DNA from: Rhizophagus clarus
Lineage: Eukaryota; Glomeromycota; Glomeromycetes; Glomerales; Glomeraceae
NCBI GenBank assembly: GCA_015698045.1
Contig: BLAL01000044.1
Span: forward strand, 1,456,501-1,520,500
Length of the DNA: 64,000 nt
Reading direction: 5' to 3'
In this document: positions 47,340 through 57,225 of the stretch, piece after piece
Layout of the letters: every line of letters starts with the position of its first letter
Position numbering within the stretch: the stretch's first letter is position 1
Program-made: the position numbers and the translations under genes
The notes under the pieces: model-generated
Databases searched by the model: none
What the model saw: only the letters and a program-made list of their open reading frames with translations
Told to the model about the DNA's origin: nothing

Positions 47340-48250
47340 TTTTATATTTAAGTAAAGTTGTTTAGCAATGTAAAAAGTATTCAAATCTTAATTTTCTTAA
47401 GGCTAAGCATAATATTTATGAAGAAATTTGTATTTTTCAAACAGTACTAATTCCAAAATTTTTTTTTTCTATTAACTTCAGGACATAATTACTATAGATG
47501 CCATCCAAATCCAAAATAATTTGGGATTATAGCAGCCCAAATGTACAAATCCAAATTAATTTACAAATTACATATATAAATTTTGCAATTTGTACATTTG
47601 GGATTTGGGAATTATGGCTGTCAAAATGTACAAATTAATTTGAGATTTACTTAAAATAATTTGGGTGGCATCTATAGTAATTACATCACTTTGGTCAAAT
47701 GAAATCACTTTTTTCTGCTTAAGTAAAGTTGTTCAGCGAGATTGAATCTACTTGTATATTAATTTTTATAATGATTGGCATAATATTCATGGAGTATTGG
47801 TTATTTTTGTATTATCAATTTTTTTGCAAAAATTCATTTTGCAACTTCAGAGTGTGATTTTGCCACTTTGGTCAAATGAAATTGCCTTTTTTCATTTAAG
47901 TAAAGTTGTTCAGCGAGATCGAATCTACTTATATAAAAATTTTAGGATGATTGAATTAATATTCGTGGAATGCGACTAAGTTTTGTACTTTTAATTATTT
48001 ATCATTTATTTGATTTTTAATTTTAAAGTGTAATTTTACTATTTTTGGTTAAATGAAATCAACTTCTTGTGTTTAAATAAGTTGTTCAGAACGGTTGAAA
48101 ATAATTGTACTTTATTTTTTATAACTCTAGGTATAATATTTATTGAAAGGTTAGTATCTCTATAACAGTATTAATTTTTAAATTTTTAATATTTTGGGTA
48201 TTCAGTTAAATTAAGTTAATTATCACATTAAAATTTATTTGTATTTTAAT
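47340..48250. repeat. 176-bp tandem repeat, about four units
   Basis: AGTAAAGTTGTTCAGCGAGA (or a close variant) occurs at 47351, 47722, 47899 and about 48075. The last two spacings are 177 and 176 bp. The first spacing is 371, larger by about the length of the TIR element inserted there. Each unit also carries CTTCAG...CACTTTGGTCAAATGAAAT. An inverted unit is present near 50880-51000. Confidence 0.85.
47491..47678. mobile_element. small TIR element (MITE), 188 bp
   Basis: Begins ACTATAGATGCCATCCAAAT and ends ATTTGGGTGGCATCTATAGT: near-perfect inverted termini, with inner inverted words (AAATGTACAAAT). It lies in the first unit of the 176-bp array. Comparison with an intact unit shows that the empty site read CATAATTACATC, so 4-6 bp (AATT to TAATTA) were duplicated. 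A fragment of the same family is at about 31172-31221. Confidence 0.8.
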
Positions 48251-48631
48251 TTTTATAATAAATTGTACTATAAATATAAATTTATAAGTTATTTATAAAA
48301 GTTTTTATATATGTCATAAAATGAGTTGTTTAGCAATATAAAATTTTTGATGTTATAATAAAATTTTGCTTAGCAGAGTTTAAAATAATTTGCTTATTGA
48401 TTATAGTAAAAATTTGGATTTTAATATGACCTATATAGGACCCCGAACAATATATATATAGGTCAGATGAAAATTTCAAAATTTACTATGATTAATAAGC
48501 AAATTATTTTAAGTTCTGCTAAGCAAACTCTTATTATAACCTTTGAATTTTTTATTCTGCTAAGCAATTTTTTTTCTGACATATATAACTTTATTTAAGT
48601 ATAAAAAGATAATTTAATTATAATAATATAT

Positions 48632-48636
<5 letters not shown>

Positions 48637-48669
<33 letters not shown>

Positions 48670-50616
48670 TTTTAAGGCATTGATAGCGCATAAACTTTAT
48701 TAACTACTGTTTTAGGTTAAATAATAACCTGTATTGCGTATTTAGTTATACTCCAAGGTCTAAGATCACAGTTCAATCATATTGCCATTTGAACTAACGT
48801 TTAGGGATCAGGGTATCGAAAAAAACAAAAAGAAAATATTCTAAAAAGAAAACAAAAGTAAAACAAATATATAACTAAATCTATACGATTCCTAAGTTAT
48901 AAAGCCTCTAGACCTATTTAACTAAATTATATAAATTGTTCTAAAAGAGCCTTTAGTCCTGCTACTAAATGCTTCATGTCGGGCCTGTTGGACTGGTTGG
49001 ACTTGGATCGAGAGTTCCTCTTGGAAGTCGTACCAGAGTTCAAAGGGATGTTTTCTTTTTTGTTCTGGTTATGACACCTACGGTTGTCTAAGTTAGTATG
49101 AAGTGGACGAGTAGGCTTTGATTGCCTTGTATAATTGTTGCCAGCATTGCCAAATCTAGCCGGGGTGTGTTTCTTGAATCTGAGTTTGGGTGAGGAATAA
49201 CGACACCATGAAAGACTAACATCATTCCAGAGTTGCGGCGTACTTATACATTTAGAAGCTTGGTCCCACGTCGCAAAGTAGCCAATCAACTTTCTCTGCC
49301 CCGAGGATTCTTTAATTATTTTGAAAGATTTTATACTACTCTCAGCTAAAAATTTGCCGGGAGTGCAATTGGGAAATAAATTGGATTCAGTCATATCTGC
49401 TGGAATATCAGTAATGACTGCCTGGAACTTTTCTCGTTGTTTGCGTTCTGATAGGTTTTATGCTGCTGGGAACCATCTGACTGGGATACCACCTAGTCCG
49501 ACAGTCCACTCGCCTCCATTGTAAGCTTTAAGGCACCCATGGTTTGGTATCAATCGAACCCTTGCTGATAAATACTTCTTATGACACCTTGTACTGATTG
49601 ATACGATTTTCCCCCAGAAACTCAAGTTACCCAGGAGAGTGTAGCTATCCCATTTGGCCGGTATATTATAAACTATCAAGTCCAACAGCTGTGCCTGTTC
49701 TTCTTGCTGTGAACAATAACTGGTAAGGATAAGGTTAGAATTATTAAAATTATCTGCTAAATGTTCCTGTTTCCTCTTCTTTTTTGAACTTATTGTGGAC
49801 TGCGCTGAAGGTTTAATGTTGTCACTACTCTTCGATGAAGTCGTTTGTTGAGGTGGAACATTGTTAAAAGTAACCACTTTAGAGCCAGAAGGAGTCAGCT
49901 CAGGTGACGGTCTGCTAGGAACGATAAAGGGATTTTCATCCTGTTGTTGCTGCTGTTTTTGGAGTTTCTTCAGCTTCTTCTTAGCAGATTTTTTCTGAGC
50001 TCTGGATAAAGGCGTAGCAGGTGGTATGATTGGGTTGGGATGGTAAGGGGTACTAGGTACCGATCCGCTTGTGTCCTTTTGTGAGTCATCAAGATTCATT
50101 GAATCTGATTGGTGTTGTATGGGTTGAGGAATTGCTATATCGGGAATGGGTTGTTGTTATTGCACAGGGGGCTGAGTTTCCAAATTTGCTGTGCAGATCT
50201 CCCAGTCATGATAGCACCTATCTTTGATGAAATGACCTATACAGATCACTAAAAAAGAAGGCAGTAAAAAACTTTTGGGTTGCAATAGTCTTGGTGATTC
50301 TACTGTTTGCATAACGTCTTTATTTGCCACAAGAAACTGCTTCAACAGGTCATCGTCCATTTCTACTTGGTTGAAGAAGTCCTTGTTTTGTAACATTATA
50401 TCTCTAACTGTCCAGTTAATATCTCTAACAATATCGTCTTTCCTGTGTTTAAAGAACCACTTTGAGTCACTGTGTATTGTATTTTGGGTCGAGGAGTCCA
50501 TTTCTGTTATTTATTTGCAGGGTTTCTTAACAAAAACAACGTCCTATAGACAAAATAAAGAATTTTTTCTTCCGTGAAAATTTGGTTCACAGATCTGCGT
50601 GGTCAAAATTAATCTG
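48637..50616 (-). mobile_element. LINE-type ORF1-only retroelement with 17-bp target duplication
   Basis: Inserted in minus orientation. Its 3' end is the poly(T) tract on the given strand (about 48637-48666), i.e. a poly(A) tail. ATAATAATATATAACTT occurs exactly at 48620-48636 and again at 50617-50633, a perfect 17-bp target-site duplication. Within lie a short 5' leader, one ORF1-like reading frame and a ~290-bp 3' part. No reverse transcriptase is present, so mobilisation must have used enzymes supplied from elsewhere. It interrupts an inverted-repeat element. Confidence 0.85.
48927..50501 (-). pseudogene. LINE ORF1-like nucleic-acid-binding protein, two in-frame stops
   Basis: One continuous minus frame of 525 codons from ATG at 50501, interrupted by stops near 50157 and 49457. 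N-terminal part acidic; then a Pro/Ser/Lys/Gln-rich low-complexity segment (AQKKSAKKKLKKLQKQQQQ). Two RRM-like halves follow: LLDLIVYNIPAKWDSYTLLG with KKYLSARVRLIPN, and ITDIPADMTESNLFPN with RKLIGYFATWDQASKC. The tail is basic, Ser/Asn/Arg-rich (KRNSRSKSNQSNRP). Paired RRMs with a basic tail are typical of LINE ORF1 proteins. No catalytic domain. Confidence 0.7.
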
Positions 50617-51378
50617 ATAATAATATATAACTTCAGAATTTTTAATTTTAATTAATATTAATATAATATTAATATACTATTGCGATTTTAAAAATAGTTT
50701 TAAAATTTAAAATTTTTTATAAATATTATTATATTTAGATTTATAAAAATTAAAATATAAATTATTGCCAACCCTTATGAACAACTTCTTAAAGTTAACA
50801 AGTTAATTTAAAATAAAAAAAATTACACTTTAAAATTAAAATCACTTAAACAATAAATAATTAAAAGTACAAAAGTTGGTCGCATTCCACGAATATTAAT
50901 CCAATCATTTTAAAATATTTACTGTAAGTAGATTTGATCTCATTGAACAACTTTACTTAAGCAGAAAAAGGCGATTTCATTTGTCCAAAATTCATTTTAT
51001 ATATGAGTAAAATTAGCAAACAAAAAAATAAGAATATGAGAATATTATTATAAAAATATGATTTTTTTTATAATTAAAATGTGTAAAATAATAGAAAAGA
51101 AGTATTAGTTTAAAAAAATTTTTTGTAAAAAATTTTTTTTGATATATGTGTGAAAATAAAATTTTCTCTCTCTATATATACAGTATATATGAAAATCTTT
51201 ATTATACGAATAAGGGGTTCTGCTATGCAAATATAATTACTGAGCTGAAATAAAAATAAGTTCAACTACGTATTTATATATCTAACCAACTAAAAATTTT
51301 ATATTAAAATAAGCAAATAAAAGTCTTATATAGGTTTTTTTTTTATATGATCATTAAGCAAACTCAAATCTAACATAT

Positions 51379-52768
51379 TTATATATTGTTCGGGGTCCTA
51401 CCTATATATATATTGTTTGGGGTCATGTCTGGACCTTCATCCACCAATAATACCCAAATAGGTTGAATCTCCCCATTTGTTTTCAATATATCATTATATT
51501 TAAGATTCAGAGTAAGGTTTTTGAGGTCTTGCATATGTGAGAGTAAGGATGTACCAAGAGACCATTGGCAACATATAAAAATGGCAAGTTGTCCTGTTTG
51601 TAACTCAACATGTGATTTATTTGGTTTTATCATAAGGTAAACTGATGGAACTAACTTTTGCCCATTTTTTAGAGGAAAATCATGATCAGCCACATTAACA
51701 GGTTCATGTACTGATTGTAAAGTGTGAAATATCTGACTTACAGCAGGTACCTTAAGACCTATCTTCGCTTTATCATTTTGCAAAATAATAATAGTTTTAT
51801 TGGCAAAAATAGTAGCAAATTGTTTTGCATTTTTAACAGATGCAAAGCAATAATAATCATCAGGATGATCTCGTATTTTAGTATATAAGATACTAGCTAT
51901 TGCAACCCATGCAGAATGATGATACGCTCTTGCAGCGATGAAGTTAGATTGGTGAGGTAACAAGTAATTATTTAATATGGTTCTTGCTATATAAATGTTA
52001 TAATTTTCTTTAAGAGTTTTGTGCAAATTTTCAATGATCTGGATCTTTATAACTTCTCTTCATCATTTTTCGTCAGCTGTCCCAAATTTGATCAAATCAT
52101 GGATATGATCATATAAATTTGGATGTTTAAAAAGAAGTGAAGGATGACCAGGTTTGTTATATTGTATTACTTCCTGATTTTTGTTAAGTATTTTTCTTTT
52201 TTTTCTTTGCATTTTTGAGTATAATTAGCATTTCTTTTTAATTTAATAATTCTCTCCTTATTAGATCTGATTTCATTTTAAAGATCTTCTATTTTTTTAT
52301 AAGTATCAAGTCAAAACTGAGAATCAGTTGTGATGTTGTAGATCTGCTCAAATTCAGTAAGCTTTTTTCAGCTATTTGTATCTCGTTTGCTATCTTTTTT
52401 TAAGCTGATGCATTAACAGAGATTTCTTGAACAGGATCCACGGTATGAAATGTAGAATAATTTGGGAGTGATTCTTCTCTAGATCTGGATGATTTTGATC
52501 TCACTGTTTGTATATCACATAGATTATATAGCGTGGCCAGGTAGCCTCTAATAATGTCATCAATTTCTGTTTTATCCTTTCTTTTAATTTTGTTCCATTT
52601 TTTAGTTGCTAATTCACAAAGTTCAGCATGGTTAGGATCACTATTTTTGGTCTTAACTATAATACTATATACGTAAGCATTGGTAAATTCTTGGTACTTA
52701 TTTGTTTGTAAATTATAAATCAGTTTCTTATTAAACTTGGGACTAAAAAAAAAGGTCTGACGGTTCAT
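51379..52768 (-). pseudogene. decayed mobile-element gene, family not recognised
   Basis: Two blocks of protein-like minus-strand sequence, about 52400-52768 and 51379-52026, are separated by a broken stretch. The first contains SPKFNKKLIYNLQTNKYQEF and KKWNKIKRKDKTEID; the second YYCFASVKNAKQFATIF, NVADHDFPLKNGQKLVPSVY and IWVLLVDEGPD. The second block has the look of the catalytic half of a transposase-type protein that is repetitive in mycorrhizal fungal genomes. The element is broken several times. Its downstream end abuts the GGGGTC-type terminal words at about 51390-51427. Confidence 0.45.
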
Positions 52769-53963
52769 TTTAAGCTGTAACTACTTAATTTTCTTGTATT
52801 TTGATGTCAGTAAAGAAAACAGCTTGCAAGTTTTAGGAATATAAAATGGAAATAGATTTATTAATATATTGAGAGTTTAAAATCTAAATATAAAACAAAT
52901 GAAATTCTGCGGCATATCCAATTTCTCCTTTTGTAATGAGAAAACGTAAATCGCAACTACAAACAGTAATAGGTGTCACAATCACTATACTATATATTTC
53001 ATAGAATCATTTGTGATTAATCTTATAATTTGATTATATGAATGTTAAAGATTTTTGGACTTAAAATTTTAGAATTTCAGAATGTGAAAAATTGAGAATT
53101 TTATATGTATAAACTGTGAATATAAATTGGATAAAATTTTCACATCAAACATTGTTTTATATTATTTTTATTTAATGAATGTGTTTTTATAGTATCAAAA
53201 ATAAATGGAATTGAATTTTTAAACTGAATTTTTTTTTTAAAAAAAAAAACTGATGAAATACTAATGAAATACCAATATATAATTCTATAAAAGAAAAATG
53301 ATCTATAATCACGTGATCACAATATCTTACCTGAGAGTGGAGGGTAAGCGTCTATAGTAAAATGATATTACATAATATATGTCACCGCCCTTAGGTATTT
53401 TCAAATTTTTTGATTACTGTGGATTTCTTAAGATTTACAGATTTTCAGAAGAGTTTTTTTTTCTGATTTTTATTATATTTTTTTTACTTATTTTAATATA
53501 TTTTAAATGTATATTTTTCTTTAAACCAAAAAAAAAAAAAAAAATGTATATTTTCCAATTTTTATTTTATTATTTAAGAAGTTTATTTTTTTGATTTTTA
53601 AAACTAAATTTTTATTTTGCTTTATATAAATCTAATAAACTTATAAATATGCAGTGAAAAATATATATATACAGTATATATATATATAACAGTACTATTA
53701 TTAATTATTAATTCCAAATTTTTTTTGTTAACTTCAGAGCATGATTTTATCACATTATTAGTCAAAATAAAATTATCTTATTATTATACTTAAATAAAGT
53801 TTTTAATGTAATAATATTAATATTATTCTAAATCAAACATAATTATGTGATTGGTGATTTTTTTTACCCTTATTAAAAATAGAGAAATATAGATTACATT
53901 TACAGTTTTAAAAGGTAACTAATTATAAATATTATAATAACCATACTTTTTTACACTTTTAAT
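52769..53963. other. A+T-rich spacer at the right edge of the repeat compartment
   Basis: No gene seen. A 71-codon frame at 53379-53594 is almost pure Phe/Leu/Ile/Lys from poly-T/poly-A and is not credible. TATATATACAGTATATATATA at about 53662-53682 is a palindromic AT repeat. ATCACGTGATCAC lies at about 53309-53321. Confidence 0.5.
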
Positions 53964-56370
53964 TCAATCTTCATTATCTGAACTTTCGTTATCAACATGT
54001 TCATTACAATTAACAACCTGATTATTATAATACTTTTGTCTTTCACCATGTTTTACTATTGAACTTTCAGGTATAATTCCTTCCGAATTTAGGTATCCAT
54101 AATCTCGCTCTGTATGTTGATCAACAGCATTGAGCCAGTTTTGAAAACTATTAAAGTTATTAATATAAAAGAATAATATTTTCAGTGGAACAATATAATA
54201 AATAAATTATTCACATATCATTTAGTCAGTAAATTTTAAAAATTAAAATTACGTGTTTTCAGCAAGCTCCTCCTCAAAAATCTTGGAATAAATATAATTA
54301 TCTTTAAATTTGTCAATTTGTTCCTAGTCAACAGATTTAACAAAGGATCATTTTAATGATAATAATACCTAAAATTTTAAATATACTACTATATCCATCG
54401 TCATTACCTGATAAATGTCATAATCAATCACATCTTTTCCTTGATCTCTGGCTTTTTTATTGTAAGAATCAAATACAGGCTAAAGATGATTTAAAAACAT
54501 TAGTACCAACAAATGAAATTTTCATTTTTAAAATTAATTATAATTACCCGTTCGAGTAATAAACCTAATGCTGGGGCTTTTGGTATATTTATCTTAACTT
54601 GTGTGAATGTTTTTTCAATAAGGGAAATAGGTGTCCTCGTTCTTACAATCATTACTATTAATGCTTTTTATGCATAACAAATTAAATAATTAATATAAAA
54701 TTAATAAATTCATTTCGGGTTTCATAATAAATTAGTAAAAATACTTACAAACCATTTTACGAATTTGATGCAACATAAATGATTGTCCATGTATTTTTAT
54801 GGAAATCCATTCAACATCATTAATAAGTTTAGGATCACTTATCTAATATTTTATGAAAAAAATTATTAGTTATTACACTTATTACTTAAATATATCACTC
54901 AAACAGCGCTTACTTGAGAATTGACAATGTATCGGCTACAACTTTTCTCCTGAGGACTGCGGCCAATCGTAAAGTTGTGATAATTATGTGTTCCCTTATA
55001 TTCATTAAATCCTTGTCTAACGTATTCAATAGTTTCTTGTGATATACGATATTTTCGTTTCTCAATCATTTCTTCGGACGTGGCGATAGGCACATCCACG
55101 AATACTTTTTGAGTTTCAATATCACTTTGGATTGAATTGAATTCTTTCTCAGGAGGTATGAACACATAAGTTGGTAATAGATATTCATATATGCGAGAAT
55201 CACACAGTGTTTTCGCGTGAAAAGAACGAATTACTTTAACAAAACCTATCAAATAAATAATTTAATTAACATTATTTCTTAAAATTTACAAAATTAAAAA
55301 TTTATTACCCCACATGCGAATTTGATTAGGAAGATTTTCATTAATCTTTTCAACGACATTAGGAATATCGATAATCATGTAAAAACATCAAATGAAAAAT
55401 ACCGAATTAATTTAAATTAAAACAAAATATAATGCAAATTATTTTATTATAGCTGGGCAAGAGACTTATCTTAAGTGAAATTAAATTTCCAGACGCATGA
55501 ACACCTTTATCAGTCCTGGCGGCACGCATCAAACCAACCTGTTGCCGTAGTAATTAATATATAATATAAATGTATAATATTCTTAAAAAACAAATAAAAT
55601 TATCTGTTACTTACCTTTTTAGGATCATCCGAGTTGTCTTTGGATACAGCTCCAGCAGCAACAAAAGCCTTGAATAGATCTTCTTCAATAGTTTTTGCGT
55701 CACGATTACTACAAGATTTTAGTTGCATGAAACGAAATAAGAATCACGATCACATTAACTATTATCCAACATACATTTGCATTCCTTGATAGCCAGTCCC
55801 GCAAAAGCCAACTAAAACAGCAACTTTCTTCTTTGGCTTTCTCGGTTCTTTTGATTCATTCGAATCTCCCTTGTCCTCGATTTTGTTTCTCTCATTATTC
55901 CAATTCTGTTGTTTGTTATCATCATCACGATTGCCTTTTCTATTTCTAAAGTTCTTATTAAGGTGATCTCTTCTATCCTTAGCTGTGGTAAAACGTTTCC
56001 TTGAAGACACCGAATCTTGTTTTTTTGAAATAGATGTTTCTTTCTCAGTCGATTCAGAAGGAGCCATTATTTTTTCTGTTTCGGCAGTTGTTTCAACTTC
56101 TACAAATTCATAACTTATTTATTAAATTTTTTTTTTTTTTTATTAATTATGACTTTAATTTTTATAATCAGTATATTTCTCAATACCATTAGTAGACTCT
56201 AGTTTTATTCTCTTTGGTGTTGTCATGTTTGTTAAATATTTAACTTCAAAAAATTTACTTTTATAATGTCTGACAATATTATTAAGAGCAATTTTCTGAG
56301 ATAAAATGTTTAGGTTTAAAATACTAAAATATTTCATCGAATTTCTTTGATAATCATTCATGAAGTGCAT
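53964..56370 (-). CDS. PUS1: tRNA pseudouridine synthase 1 (TruA family)
   Basis: Isomerises uridines (e.g. U27/28, 34-36 in tRNAs; also U2 snRNA and mRNA) in the nucleus and, in many organisms, mitochondria. Exons: 56187-56370 (or from ATG 56226), 55775-56099, 55615-55708, 55470-55538, 55309-55378, 54914-55245, 54749-54842, 54548-54663, 54408-54479, 54253-54281, 53964-54147; 474 aa from 56226 or 522 aa from 56370. Signatures: [12 protein letters not shown], catalytic Asp163 (short-form numbering) in [59 protein letters not shown]. Upstream in-frame ATGs add an Asn/Lys/Ile-rich, mostly non-acidic extension that could be a mitochondrial presequence, as in the long animal isoform. Intron 4 is AT-AC. 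Confidence 0.93.
55379..55469 (-). other. putative AT-AC intron (U2-type) in PUS1
   Basis: On the minus strand the exon ends TTTCACTTAAG, the intron reads ATAAGTCTCTTG...GATGTTTTTAC (91 nt), and the next exon opens ATGATTATCGATATTCC. This joins GNLISLK to [17 protein letters not shown] in frame, matching the conserved Pus1 sequence. No GT-AG pair in the interval keeps the frame, and reading through meets stops. The donor ATAAGT resembles the U2-type donor with A at +1, not the U12 ATATCC donor. Confidence 0.75.
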
Positions 56371-56443
56371 AATCTGTAACACCTATAAAATATAAGTACA
56401 TCGGGTAACAAAATTTTTTTTTTTCCTAATCAAATTAAATAAA
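56371..56443. promoter_or_regulatory. short divergent promoter between PUS1 and CGR1
   Basis: Only 73 bp separate the first possible PUS1 ATG from the CGR1 ATG (217 bp if PUS1 starts at 56226). Poly-T tract at 56413-56424 is the main feature. A shared promoter is inferred from the spacing. Confidence 0.5.
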
Positions 56444-57036
56444 ATGAATTCAGAAATACATTCAGATAGTTCTGATACGAAACCTTCAACTTCAACGAAT
56501 ACCAAAAAACTTTCTATAGCGCGCAGAGTATCAGGTAACAAATATTTTTATCTGAATTTATTTTTTAATATATAGATATAGGTATTTAACTAATATTATA
56601 ACTTATAGGTAAAACATGGAAACATCCAAAAACAGCTACTCGTCGTTCACAAATATCACGCAGCTTGCGTAAAAATTGGGACGAGAGACTAAAAGAACGA
56701 AACGAAAGAGAAGCTTTAAAGATGTTAGAAAAAGAATTGAAGGAAGAAAGAGAAGCCGAAAAAAAGGTAAAACAGGTTATTAATTGAAGTAAATGTGGCT
56801 TATTTAGTTAAATTCGGTTCAACTTTATCAGAGAAAACTTGAAGCTGCTTTGAAAAGAAAACAAAGGTTGGAAGAGAAAGAAAAACAAGAAAAATTAGCT
56901 GCTATTGTAAGTTTAAAATTTATTTGAATGTCAAACTATATGATTGTACTAATCTTTATTTATTGTTATTATTTTATAGTATTCAGCAACAAAATTAAAA
57001 AGACTTCAAAGAAAGAAACAGAGAAACAAGAAGTAA
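56444..57036 (+). CDS. CGR1: rRNA-processing protein CGR1
   Basis: Small basic nucleolar protein needed for pre-rRNA processing and 60S assembly. Exons: 56444-56534, 56609-56766, 56832-56906, 56980-57036, giving 126 aa, normal for Cgr1 (about 110-130). After a Ser/Thr-rich leader comes the family core: ARRVSGKTWK, RSLRKNWDERLKERNEREAL, then a long Lys/Glu-rich coiled coil and the basic ending ATKLKRLQRKKQRNKK. Divergent from PUS1. Confidence 0.93.
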
Positions 57037-57225
57037 AATTAACGCGTATATGTCTTGTCACGTGATCAATAACATTTGTATTTATTTTGGCCAATGAAAT
57101 TCGTAGATTATCTTCATGTGATTTACTTAATAAATTGGACATTTTCCTCAAAGGAATCTATTAAATAAGAAAAAAGACCCGCATTTTGAGAGTTCTAAAC
57201 TGAAGAATTTAATAATCTTTATAAA

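Larger units (their letters stand above)
46917..48432. repeat. inverted-repeat element, left copy
   Basis: Starts near AGGATCCTGAACAATATATA and ends at ATATGACCTATATAGG, facing the next element head-on. Its inner sequence is repeated, inverted and diverged, in 50640-51395: TTTGCTTATT..., ATAATAATATTCTT/CTATTCTTG..., GAAATCACTTTTTTCTGCTT. It contains the 176-bp array and the small TIR element. No transposase frame. Class uncertain. Confidence 0.55.
48433..51395. repeat. inverted-repeat element interrupted by a LINE-type insertion
   Basis: Termini GGACCCCGAACAATATATAT (48433) and its inverse ATATATTGTTCGGGGTCC (51378-51395). Without the 1,980-bp LINE-type insert and its target duplication the element would be about 970 bp. 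Inner arms are related to the neighbour on the left. A further copy of the terminal word, ending TGTTTGGGGTCATG, follows directly at 51398-51427. Non-coding; class uncertain. Confidence 0.6.

Noticed and set aside
47752-47979. 75-codon plus frame across the 176-bp repeats
   Set aside because: The frame is a by-product of the tandem repeat and is not kept in all units.
53379-53594. 71-codon plus frame
   Set aside because: Almost entirely Phe, Ile, Leu and Lys from poly-T and poly-A tracts.
55379-55469. U12-type interpretation of the AT-AC intron
   Set aside because: The donor is ATAAGT rather than ATATCC, and no TTCCTTAAC-like branch site is seen near the acceptor.
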